64,000 bases of DNA from positions 1-64,000 of the IMG/VR virus record IMGVR_UViG_3300030109_003751; one strand, written 5' to 3'. Positions within the stretch are counted from its first letter, which is position 1, and each line of letters opens with the position of its first letter. The DNA is from a virus. Positions 32,780 to 39,802 of this stretch are shown piece by piece. Made by a program: the position numbers and the translations under genes. The notes under the pieces were generated by a model. The model was not told where the DNA came from. It saw only the letters and a program-made list of their open reading frames with translations, and searched no databases.

Positions 32780-32993
32780 AACTACAGACAAGATAGTACA
32801 AGCAGTACTAAGGAAGATGGACGATCGTAGTATTATAGGCCAAAAGAAATATGGTCAGACAATGCATAACGAAATAGAAACAGGTAAAAAAGATTTACAT
32901 AAGTTTCTAGTTGATGTACAAGAAGAGATAATGGATGCATTATTGTATATCGAAGCAGCTAAAAAATGTATTGAAGATGAGAAGAAAAATTAG
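32769..32993 (+). CDS. Small MazG-like protein
   Basis: 74 aa: KMDDRSIIGQKKYGQTM and KDLHKFLVDVQEEIMDALLYIEAAKKCIE resemble a short MazG-like helical unit (the E-E-x-x-D-x-x-x-Y-x-E block). It overlaps the end of the fusion gene and the start of the next. Possibly a second nucleotide pyrophosphatase subunit. Confidence 0.6.
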   Translation: MQIKTTDKIVQAVLRKMDDRSIIGQKKYGQTMHNEIETGKKDLHKFLVDVQEEIMDALLYIEAAKKCIEDEKKN

Positions 32994-33429
32994 AAGAAAA
33001 AAGGGACCAGTTCAGTCTAAAAAAATAACGTACGATAATATAACCTTTGCTTCAGGTTTAGAAAAATATATGTACACTGTACTTGGACAAGCTAAAATAA
33101 AAGCTTTATATGAAGGTCAAACATTTGAACTCGTTGAAGGATTTGATTTTCCATTTGAATGTTATGAACGATGTGCTAATGGAAAAGGAAAATACCAAAA
33201 CCGAGGAACAAAAAAAATACTTAATATAAAATATACTCCTGATTTTATAGGAAAAAATTTTATAATTGAGTGTAAGGGTAGAGCTAATGAAAGTTTCCCT
33301 TTACGTTGGAAGTTATTTAAAAAGCTTTTAACAGAAAATAGATTAGGACCATTTACATTATACAAACCTCAAAATCAAAAAGAATGCGAAGAAACAGTAC
33401 GCTTAATACTGAAGAGACAAAACGGTTAG
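32977..33429 (+). CDS. Endonuclease I-like Holliday-junction resolvase
   Basis: 150 aa from ATG 32977. SGLEKYMYTVL, YTPDFIGKNF and FIIECKGRAN give the Glu, Asp and E-x-K catalytic set of PD-(D/E)XK T7 endonuclease I-type enzymes; a basic N-terminus (MRRKIRRKKG) may bind DNA. It would cut branched DNA before packaging. The longer frame upstream is in the wrong context. Confidence 0.8.
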   Translation: MRRKIRRKKGPVQSKKITYDNITFASGLEKYMYTVLGQAKIKALYEGQTFELVEGFDFPFECYERCANGKGKYQNRGTKKILNIKYTPDFIGKNFIIECKGRANESFPLRWKLFKKLLTENRLGPFTLYKPQNQKECEETVRLILKRQNG

Positions 33430-33551
33430 CACGAAAAAAATACGCAGAAAGACAAATTGATAAGTGGGTTAAATGGAGTTGGAACATGCGTGGTAAAGTT
33501 TTATATAAAGAGTTAATAGAAAAAATAAAACAATATAAATTAGATGGCTAA
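33384..33551 (+). CDS. Small basic protein
   Basis: 55 aa: MRRNSTLNTEETKRLARKKYAERQ, then DKWVKWSWNMRGKVLYKELI. Overlaps the resolvase by 46 nt and the next ATG by 8 nt. Basic helix suggests DNA binding. Unknown. Confidence 0.55.
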   Translation: MRRNSTLNTEETKRLARKKYAERQIDKWVKWSWNMRGKVLYKELIEKIKQYKLDG

Positions 33552-33693
33552 AAGAAAAATGTTTGGAAGTGCCCTTGCTTTATTTGATAAACCAAAAAAG
33601 AAAAGACCAGGGGTTCATTGCAAAAATAGAAACACAAATCAAAAAAACGGTAAGTATTATAGTGGTACTAAATACCGTGGACAAGGACGATAA
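33544..33693 (+). CDS. Small basic protein
   Basis: 49 aa, MAKRKMFGSALALFDKPKKKRPG then CKNRNTNQKNGKYYSG. Very basic, with a G-x-Y-Y-S-G end that may fold around nucleic acid or be ribosome-like. Unknown. Confidence 0.6.
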   Translation: MAKRKMFGSALALFDKPKKKRPGVHCKNRNTNQKNGKYYSGTKYRGQGR

Positions 33694-33704
33694 AATTTAA
33701 CAAT

Positions 33705-33854
33705 ATGAATATAACAAGATGGGAAGTAAGCTTTGGATTATACGAAGGCTTATTATTTGGATATAGAAATTATCCTGACTGGGATAATGGTAAAATAGAT
33801 CACGTAATCTACTTAGGATTATTTGATTGTTGTATAACGCTTTTTTATAATTAA
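33705..33854 (+). CDS. Small hypothetical protein
   Basis: 49 aa: MNITRWEVSFGLYEGLLFGY, ..VIYLGLFDCCITLFYN. Aromatic and hydrophobic. A membrane-peripheral helix is possible. It ends 2 bp before nrdB. Unknown. Confidence 0.6.
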   Translation: MNITRWEVSFGLYEGLLFGYRNYPDWDNGKIDHVIYLGLFDCCITLFYN

Positions 33855-33856
33855 TT

Positions 33857-34828
33857 ATGGGATTATTTGATGAACGTATACCGTATAAACCTTTTGAATA
33901 TCCAGATTATTATACAGAAGGTTGGTTAAAACAAGCGCAAGCATTTTGGTTACATACTGAAATACCAATGCAAGGCGATGTAAAAGACTGGAATGAGAAA
34001 TTAACAAAAGAAGAAAAAAACTTAGTAGGAAATATCTTATTAGGCTTTGCACAAACAGAATGTGCGGTGTCAGATTATTGGACACAAAAAGTTGTATCAT
34101 GGTTTCCAAAACATGAGATACAACAAATGGCAATGATGTTTGGATCACAAGAAACAATACACGCTGTAGCATATAGTTATCTAAATGAAACATTAGGATT
34201 AGAAGACTATGAAGCATTTTTACATGAACCCGCAACAGCACAGCGATTTGATAACTTAGTAAGTTATGATGGTAAACATGATCCAATTATGATTGGTAAG
34301 TCATTAGCTGTATTTTCAGCTTTTGCAGAAGGAGTAAGTTTATATTCTGCATTTGCTGTTTTGTATTCTTTTCAAATGAGAAATCTTTTAAAAGGAGTAG
34401 GACAACAAATGAAATGGAGTGTGAGAGACGAGTCTCTTCATAGTAAAATGGGTTGTCAACTATTTAGGCATATGTGTGAGGAAATTCCTGAATTAAAAAA
34501 GGAATGTGAAGATCATATATTAAAAGCCGCTAGAATAATGGTTGATTTAGAATTAAAATATATAGATAAAATGTTTGAGATGGGTGATATAGAAGGATTA
34601 AAAGCAGGTGATCTTAAACAGTTTATTTTAAAAAGAGCTAATGAAAAATTAGTTGAATTAGGATATAAACAACATAAGTCTTTATTTGAATTTGATGATA
34701 AAGCCGCAGAAAATCTAGATTGGTTTTATCATTTAACTGGTGGACACACACATACTGATTTTTTTGCTATGCGTCCAACAGATTATAGCAAGGCAAATGA
34801 AGGTGAAGACTTTGAAAATATTTGGTAA
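33857..34828 (+). CDS. nrdB: Ribonucleotide reductase small subunit, class I
   Basis: 323 aa. Metal ligands by alignment with E. coli R2: E68 (position of Asp84), E99, H102, E158, E192 and H195, with a Tyr at 106 in the radical position (ETIHAVAY). Residues GSQETIH and VRDESLH are typical. It makes the radical that NrdA uses. The first ligand is Glu rather than Asp, unlike E. coli, but the radical Tyr is kept. It pairs with nrdA at 36013-37737. Confidence 0.94.
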   Translation: MGLFDERIPYKPFEYPDYYTEGWLKQAQAFWLHTEIPMQGDVKDWNEKLTKEEKNLVGNILLGFAQTECAVSDYWTQKVVSWFPKHEIQQMAMMFGSQETIHAVAYSYLNETLGLEDYEAFLHEPATAQRFDNLVSYDGKHDPIMIGKSLAVFSAFAEGVSLYSAFAVLYSFQMRNLLKGVGQQMKWSVRDESLHSKMGCQLFRHMCEEIPELKKECEDHILKAARIMVDLELKYIDKMFEMGDIEGLKAGDLKQFILKRANEKLVELGYKQHKSLFEFDDKAAENLDWFYHLTGGHTHTDFFAMRPTDYSKANEGEDFENIW

Positions 34829-35388
34829 TGATTTATATAGTAGATAACTTTATAGAGGAAATGTATTTTAAATTAGTTAAGTCACAGTTAACGGATTTTA
34901 AAGAAGTTAAAACACCTGGTAAATCCTTTTGGGTTATGCCAGCGCATGAAGACTTTATAAAACATGTAACAAACAAATTAACTGAATTAGAAGGAAAAGA
35001 GATAGATGTTATATTGTCATTTTTTAGACAAGCAAATTTAAAAGAAGATAACACGTGGAGAATACATAATGATTCTATTATAGACAATCAACAACCAGAT
35101 AGAGCTATAGTTCTTTATATGTCCGATAATGAAACCGATGATTTAAATGGTACAGCATTTTGGGAACATAAAGAATTAGGCGATAAATATATAAACAAAT
35201 CTAAAGAAGATTTTGATAAGTTATTAACTAAAGATTCTGAGGATTTATCTAAATGGAATGTGAGATCAGTTATAGGTCATAAACCTAACAGACTGATTTC
35301 ATATCCATGTAACTATTTTCATAGCAAATATCCTGCTAGATTTATAAAACCTAGAAAAGTATTTGTTATGTTTTATAAAATTAAATAA
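34828..35388 (+). CDS. 2OG-Fe(II) oxygenase-like (prolyl-hydroxylase type)
   Basis: 186 aa from ATG 34828, overlapping the nrdB stop by one base. WRIHNDS gives the H-x-D pair (His80, Asp82), and CNYFHSKYP gives the distal His165, followed by an Arg that would hold 2-oxoglutarate. NRLISYPCN and GTAFWEHKE lie in the barrel strands. It hydroxylates an unknown substrate. Being inside the RNR cluster is unusual. Confidence 0.75.
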   Translation: MIYIVDNFIEEMYFKLVKSQLTDFKEVKTPGKSFWVMPAHEDFIKHVTNKLTELEGKEIDVILSFFRQANLKEDNTWRIHNDSIIDNQQPDRAIVLYMSDNETDDLNGTAFWEHKELGDKYINKSKEDFDKLLTKDSEDLSKWNVRSVIGHKPNRLISYPCNYFHSKYPARFIKPRKVFVMFYKIK

Positions 35389-35389
35389 A

Positions 35390-35761
35390 ATGATATTAAA
35401 TAAAATTATATTAACAACATTAGTGTTTTTTCTTTTTAACCAAGGAGTTGATAAAGCAAAAGCAGAAAAAGGGTCTGTGATTTTATACACAGCCAATTGG
35501 TGTGAACCATGTGACGAAATGCAAGATTATTTATTAGAACTACAAAAAGATTCTTTAGTTGCTAGTAGATATAATTTTTACGTAGTAGATATAAACCAAG
35601 TGTATTGTGTAGAAAATGGAGAATTAGATTTTCCTAACGAATATGATATTGAACCAAACATGATATATCCTACTGTAAAAATATTTAATAAAAATAAAAC
35701 CGATAGATTAAGAGGTTTTGGCTTCACATATAATGAAGTAAGAGATTATATATTAGAATGA
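35390..35761 (+). CDS. Thioredoxin/glutaredoxin-like protein with N-terminal signal or anchor
   Basis: 123 aa from ATG 35390. ANWCEPCDEMQDYL gives the redox pair C38-x-x-C41; FYVVDINQ and YPTVKIFNK are the beta strands of the thioredoxin fold. The N-terminus (IILTTLVFFLFNQGV) is hydrophobic like a signal or anchor. It could supply electrons to RNR, though periplasmic export would argue against this. Located between the RNR subunits. Confidence 0.75.
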   Translation: MILNKIILTTLVFFLFNQGVDKAKAEKGSVILYTANWCEPCDEMQDYLLELQKDSLVASRYNFYVVDINQVYCVENGELDFPNEYDIEPNMIYPTVKIFNKNKTDRLRGFGFTYNEVRDYILE

Positions 35762-36012
35762 AAGAAAGTAAATTATTAGAAATGCAAAATAAAGTTGCTG
35801 CATTAACAAGAGTAGTGCAGCAGCTTATTAATGAAATAGATAATATCAAAAATTTATCTGTTGGAACATTAGAGACAATTAAAAAAATGCCAGACTATAA
35901 TAAAGCTTTAGAAACTTTAAAAAAAGAAATGGAGAAGAAAGCTAAGATGAATGAAAAAAAGTTTGAAACATTAGAAGAATTACAAAAAGAAAAAGAAAAA
36001 AAGAATAAATAA
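35758..36012 (+). CDS. Small coiled-coil protein
   Basis: 84 aa with ESKLLEMQNKVAALTRVVQQLINEIDNI and a repeated Lys/Glu end; heptads are clear. It overlaps the previous gene by 4 nt and ends directly at nrdA. Function unknown; could be an assembly factor for RNR, which is speculation. Confidence 0.6.
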   Translation: MKESKLLEMQNKVAALTRVVQQLINEIDNIKNLSVGTLETIKKMPDYNKALETLKKEMEKKAKMNEKKFETLEELQKEKEKKNK

Positions 36013-37737
36013 ATGTGGAATAAAAATTGGAAGAAAGGTATAGATTATCCCGAGTGGGGTAACACAGATGTGTATAAAAAAACTATAACAGGAGGTTATT
36101 TATATAATGGTGAAAGTCCTAAAGATGCTTATATGAGAGTGTCTAAAGCTGTAGCTAAAAGATTATATAAACCTGAAATGGCTGATAAGTTTTTTGAATA
36201 TATTTGGAATGGTTGGCTGTGTTTAGCTTCTCCGGTTTTATCTAATACAGGTACTGATCGTGGTTTACCTATTAGTTGTTTCGGTATTGATATAGCTGAT
36301 AGCATTTACGATATAGGTACTAAGAATTTAGAAATGATGCTTCTTGCGAAACACGGCGGTGGTGTAGGAGTAGGTATAAATATGATAAGACCCGCCGGAT
36401 CTAAAATAACAGGAAATGGAACATCAGACGGAACAGTACCCTTCTGCAAGATCTTTGATTCAACAATCCTTGCAACAAACCAAGGATCAGTTAGACGCGG
36501 AGCTGCGTCAGTTAACATCAATATTGATCACGGAGATTTTGAACAGTGGCTTGACATACGAGAGCCTAAAGGAGATGTCAACAGACAAAGCCTTAACTTA
36601 CATCAATGCGCAGTTGTTGGTGACAAATTTATGCGTAAGCTTGAACAAGGCGATGCAGAAGCACGAAATAAATGGAGTAAATTGCTTAGAAAAAGAAAAG
36701 CAACTGGAGAACCGTATATCCTCTTTAAAGGAAATACTAACAAAGCAAATCCAAAAGCGTACAAGTCAAACGCTTTAAAGGTACACATGACTAATATCTG
36801 TAGTGAGATAGTTTTACACACAGATGAGAGTCATAGTTTTGTGTGTTGTTTATCTAGTTTAAATTTAGCAAAATATGAAGAATGGAAAAATACAAATATT
36901 GTTCAAGATTCTATCTGGTTTTTGGATGGGGTTTTGGAAGAGTTTATCCAACGCGCTAAAGGCCTTAAAGGTTTTGAAAATGCAGTTAGGTCTGCTGAAA
37001 AAGGTAGAGCGCTTGGCTTGGGAGTTCTTGGGTGGCATACGTATTTACAAGAAAAAGGTTTTCCTTTTGAAGGATTACTTGCTCAATACGAAACTCGGAG
37101 AATTTTTAATCAAATTAAGTTTGAAAGTGAACAAGCTTCTAGGAGACTTGCTGAGACATATGGTGAGCCTCTTTGGTGCGTTAATACTGGTATGCGGAAT
37201 ACTCATCTTAGGGCTATTGCTCCTACCGTTAGCAATAGTAAGCTTGCTGGCAATATTAGTCCTGGTATCGAGCCTTGGGCCGCTAACGTTTTTACTGAGC
37301 AGTCTGCTAAAGGTACTTTCATACGTCGCAATCCTACGCTCGAACTTTATCTCAAAAAATTCAAATTAAATACAGATAAAATATGGGAACAAATTTTAGA
37401 AGATGGAGGTTCGGTTCAAGGTCTCAAAGCGTTAGATAAAATAATGATTGGACCTGAAAAAAATATACCTATAAAAGAAGTGTTTAAAACTTTTAAAGAA
37501 ATTAATCAATTAGAGTTAGTTAATCAAGCTGGTATAAGACAACAATATGTAGATCAATCAGTTAGTTTAAACCTAGCTTTTCCTTCACAAGCAACACCTA
37601 AATGGATTAATCAAGTTCATATGGATGCTTGGCGTAAAGGTATTAAAACTTTATATTACATGAGAACAGAATCTGTATTGCGAGGAGATATTGCTTCACA
37701 AGCAATGGATCCTAATTGTTTAGCTTGCGACGGTTAA
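36013..37737 (+). CDS. nrdA: Ribonucleotide reductase large subunit, class I
   Basis: 574 aa, shorter than bacterial NrdA (about 750) and without an ATP-cone. Catalytic residues: LPISCFG (C89, position of C225), NICSEI (N261, C263, E265), and FVCCLSSLNL with the redox partner of C89; YYMRTESV has the radical-transfer Tyr pair; the C-terminus CLACDG carries the shuttle cysteines. It reduces NDPs to dNDPs. Loss of the ATP-cone would remove dATP feedback inhibition, as in several phage NrdAs. Confidence 0.95.
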   Translation: MWNKNWKKGIDYPEWGNTDVYKKTITGGYLYNGESPKDAYMRVSKAVAKRLYKPEMADKFFEYIWNGWLCLASPVLSNTGTDRGLPISCFGIDIADSIYDIGTKNLEMMLLAKHGGGVGVGINMIRPAGSKITGNGTSDGTVPFCKIFDSTILATNQGSVRRGAASVNINIDHGDFEQWLDIREPKGDVNRQSLNLHQCAVVGDKFMRKLEQGDAEARNKWSKLLRKRKATGEPYILFKGNTNKANPKAYKSNALKVHMTNICSEIVLHTDESHSFVCCLSSLNLAKYEEWKNTNIVQDSIWFLDGVLEEFIQRAKGLKGFENAVRSAEKGRALGLGVLGWHTYLQEKGFPFEGLLAQYETRRIFNQIKFESEQASRRLAETYGEPLWCVNTGMRNTHLRAIAPTVSNSKLAGNISPGIEPWAANVFTEQSAKGTFIRRNPTLELYLKKFKLNTDKIWEQILEDGGSVQGLKALDKIMIGPEKNIPIKEVFKTFKEINQLELVNQAGIRQQYVDQSVSLNLAFPSQATPKWINQVHMDAWRKGIKTLYYMRTESVLRGDIASQAMDPNCLACDG

Positions 37738-37747
37738 ACAACATTAT

Positions 37748-37789
37748 AACCAAATAGAAAAGGGGATCTTCACGATCCCCTTTCTGGTT
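37748..37789. terminator. Bidirectional terminator between convergent blocks
   Basis: AAAGGGGATC pairs with GATCCCCTTT (37759-37783) with a TTCAC loop, flanked by outer AACCA/TGGTT. It stands 11 bp after nrdA (+) and upstream of the end of the minus-strand block, so it can stop both. The A and T bases at each side of the stem suit termination in both directions. Confidence 0.85.
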
Positions 37790-37839
37790 ACAAGAACTTT
37801 TGGGTATGGTACGCCCAGTTTATTTTGTTCCTGATTTTT

Positions 37840-37950
37840 TTATTCACATTCTTTAACTAGTAATTTACTTATTAGTTTATTCCAACCATAAATAATTTTA
37901 CACCAAAGTTGTGAAATTTTTTCTCCTAGTTTTATTAATAGTTTTCCCAT
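37840..37950 (-). CDS. Small membrane-associated peptide
   Basis: 36 aa: MGKLLIKLGEKISQLWCKIIYGW, then NKLISKLLVKECE, one amphipathic/hydrophobic helix with basic ends. Last gene of the leftward block, next to the terminator. Could be a small membrane-active lysis peptide. Unproven. Confidence 0.45.
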   Translation of the reverse strand: MGKLLIKLGEKISQLWCKIIYGWNKLISKLLVKECE

Positions 37951-37951
37951 A

Positions 37952-38200
37952 TTAGTTGTTTTGTATTGAATCACTTTTTAATTTTAAGCTATCAAACTTA
38001 GCATCAATAATAGCTTTTTTCTTTTCCCACCTTGCTTCTCTATATTTTATAATAGAATCAGGGTGTAAATTTTTTAAGCTATCTCTCATTTCCATTTTTC
38101 TTTCTTTATGTTTCCATTTAGGTTGATCACAACCTTCCGTAATTATTGCTAGTGCAACAGCTAGTAATATTGATAATAGTCTTGTGTTTTTGTTTTTCAT
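37952..38200 (-). CDS. Small lipoprotein, possible outer-membrane spanin
   Basis: 82 aa. Signal peptide with lipobox ending ITEG-C (near residue 23), followed by a charged, coiled-coil-like domain. A small lipoprotein with such a helix suits an outer-membrane spanin component in a Gram-negative host. The adjacent 136-aa lipoprotein and the 107-aa TM protein may be partners. Confidence 0.55.
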   Translation of the reverse strand: MKNKNTRLLSILLAVALAIITEGCDQPKWKHKERKMEMRDSLKNLHPDSIIKYREARWEKKKAIIDAKFDSLKLKSDSIQNN

Positions 38201-38204
38201 TATT

Positions 38205-38618
38205 TTAAAATTGTCCCGCTTTATTTATCTCATTAATCGAGCCCTGCAGCTCATCGATTGAAACTGGTAGCAGGAGGTCTAAACCAGCTTTAAACGTTTT
38301 TTCTCTAATACCATCTTTAAATATAATGATAGTAGGTACCATTCTTACTTTATATTTTTTCTTAGCAGCAGCCGCAGTCGCGACGTCAACTCTATAATAT
38401 ATAGCATCTTTAATTTTATCCCACTCTTCCAAGCAATTGCTGGAATTAAAGGAAGCCCAAAACTCCACCACAATAGACTTGTGATTATCCTCTCCAAAAG
38501 CATGTTTTTCATTTATCTTCTTTTCAAAGTTAGAATCATTAATCCAATGTTCTGCTGGTACATCTACTTGACCAAGCATTATATAAGGTATAAAAAATAT
38601 AAATATAAATTTTTTCAT
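38205..38618 (-). CDS. Exported thioredoxin-fold protein with one Cys
   Basis: 137 aa from ATG 38618 (the longer frame to 38714 is out of context). Signal-like MKKFIFIFFIPYIMLGQ; VVEFWASFNSSNCLEEW is the thioredoxin strand-and-loop but the CxxC motif is replaced by S-x-x-C-type (single Cys62); KKYKVRMVPTIIIFKDG includes cis-Pro (V-P-T). A redox role is doubtful; it may bind partners. Unusual. Confidence 0.6.
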   Translation of the reverse strand: MKKFIFIFFIPYIMLGQVDVPAEHWINDSNFEKKINEKHAFGEDNHKSIVVEFWASFNSSNCLEEWDKIKDAIYYRVDVATAAAAKKKYKVRMVPTIIIFKDGIREKTFKAGLDLLLPVSIDELQGSINEINKAGQF

Positions 38619-38622
38619 AATT

Positions 38623-39033
38623 TTAATTTTTTCTTTTAGGATTTTCTCTAGCTGGATTAGGGGGATTAGGTGGTGTAACAATATTTGGACTAGACACATT
38701 AGGTCCAGATCCACTTTGATTTATATTGGGGCTGTTAATATTATTACCTGGTCTAGAAGTATGTTGACCATAAATAGGTTGATACCTATGTGGGCTATAA
38801 TAAAAATAATTAGGTGTAATAGGGTATCTATTAGTGGGGTAGGTATTATAATTATATATAGGTCTTATTACATCAATAGGTAGTTGTAATGTATCTCCTT
38901 CTGCTGTTACAGCTAACACTGACGTTATTTTCATTTGAGGTTGTCTATATACCGTACAAGCATTTAAAACTAAAAGCATAGCACAAATACCTATTATTAC
39001 AGGCAACCATTTAATTATGTTTTTGTTGTTCAT
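38623..39033 (-). CDS. Lipoprotein with Pro-rich tail
   Basis: 136 aa. N-terminal helix and lipobox VLNA-C (near residue 26), then ITSVLAVTAEGDTLQLPID and a Pro/Asn/Tyr-rich C-terminal half (NYNTYPTNRYPITPNYFYY..). The Pro-rich end may span the periplasm. Candidate spanin or surface protein. Confidence 0.6.
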   Translation of the reverse strand: MNNKNIIKWLPVIIGICAMLLVLNACTVYRQPQMKITSVLAVTAEGDTLQLPIDVIRPIYNYNTYPTNRYPITPNYFYYSPHRYQPIYGQHTSRPGNNINSPNINQSGSGPNVSSPNIVTPPNPPNPARENPKRKN

Positions 39034-39311
39034 TTTTCTTTATGTTTATTACAAAAGTTTCTAGCGGCTTCTTTACTACCAAAACCCCATTTTTTTAACG
39101 CCATTTTTAATTTGGTTGGTTCACCTTTAGCATCTTTTAATGCTCCAGCCATGCCAGCAAACCTACAAGCAAAGGATACTCGCCTTTTACTTGTACCACT
39201 AGTTTGTCTACTACCTAAAGTATTACCAGTTTCTTTTTTATGCTCAGCTCGCATTTTTCTATTTTGCTTTTCGTAAGCTTCTTCTTTTATATAAAATGGT
39301 GATTGTTTCAT
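39030..39311 (-). CDS. DUF6321-like small protein with SPF N-terminus
   Basis: 93 aa. MKQSPFYIKEEAYEKQ carries the SPF motif. KRRVSFACRFAGMAGALKDAKGEPTKLKMALKKWGFGSKEAARNFCNKHK matches the pattern I associate with the DUF6321-type phage protein (RVSFACRFAGM, K-x-W-G-F, FCxxHK). Function unknown, likely structural. Confidence 0.6.
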   Translation of the reverse strand: MKQSPFYIKEEAYEKQNRKMRAEHKKETGNTLGSRQTSGTSKRRVSFACRFAGMAGALKDAKGEPTKLKMALKKWGFGSKEAARNFCNKHKEK

Positions 39312-39316
39312 AATTA

Positions 39317-39475
39317 TTATTTATTTTTCATTCCTCTTTGTACATGACTTTCCCAGCAAGGATCACCTTTTGGTTTAGGTAATTTATCTTTTCCTGATCC
39401 TCTTGGGATACAGTTAGGTACTTGTCTATTTAAAGGACTTTTTGCCATGAATGGCGAACTAAATTTACTACTCAT
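39317..39475 (-). CDS. Small late protein with two SPF/SPLN motifs
   Basis: 52 aa, fills the gap after 39472: MSSKFSSPFMAKSPLNRQVP followed by PRGSGKDKLPKPKGDPCWESH. Two motif copies in the first 16 residues. It overlaps the upstream gene by 4 nt. Unknown. Confidence 0.6.
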   Translation of the reverse strand: MSSKFSSPFMAKSPLNRQVPNCIPRGSGKDKLPKPKGDPCWESHVQRGMKNK

Positions 39476-39795
39476 CTTTTTTTATTTTGTAAGTCATAGA
39501 GCCTTTGATCCATTAACTCTAATGTTTTCTTAATTTCTTTAACATCTTCTTGCGTATCCATTATGGTTTGTCGAATCAATTCATCTTTCATATCAAATTC
39601 CATTTTAGATATTTCAGGTTTAGGTAACTCTTTAGCTTCTTGTATATCAGCTTGTAAAGAAAACCACACCCCTGCTAATGATACAATTGCAAATATCATT
39701 GCTCCAATTGTTTTAATTGATAATGAAAAATCTGATTTACCATCTCCATCAATATCAATACCCATAGAGGTATTTTCATCTAATTGTTTCGCCAT
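39472..39795 (-). CDS. Membrane protein with C-terminal coiled coil (holin- or spanin-like)
   Basis: 107 aa. One TM helix near 28-46 (IKTIGAMIFAIVSLAGVWFSL), then a long heptad coil (MDTQEDVKEIKKTLELMDQRLYDLQNKK). The arrangement suits an inner-membrane spanin or a small membrane scaffold. It begins with a glycine-poor acid stretch MAKQLDENTSMGIDIDGDGKSD, a possible Ca-binding loop (D-x-D-G-D-G-K-S-D). Confidence 0.6.
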   Translation of the reverse strand: MAKQLDENTSMGIDIDGDGKSDFSLSIKTIGAMIFAIVSLAGVWFSLQADIQEAKELPKPEISKMEFDMKDELIRQTIMDTQEDVKEIKKTLELMDQRLYDLQNKKR

Positions 39796-39802
39796 TTTAT
39801 TT

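Noticed and set aside
37952-38714. Long frame from 38714 for the thioredoxin-fold gene
   Set aside because: The first 32 residues are of unlike composition and overlap the upstream gene; the ATG at 38618 begins a good signal peptide.
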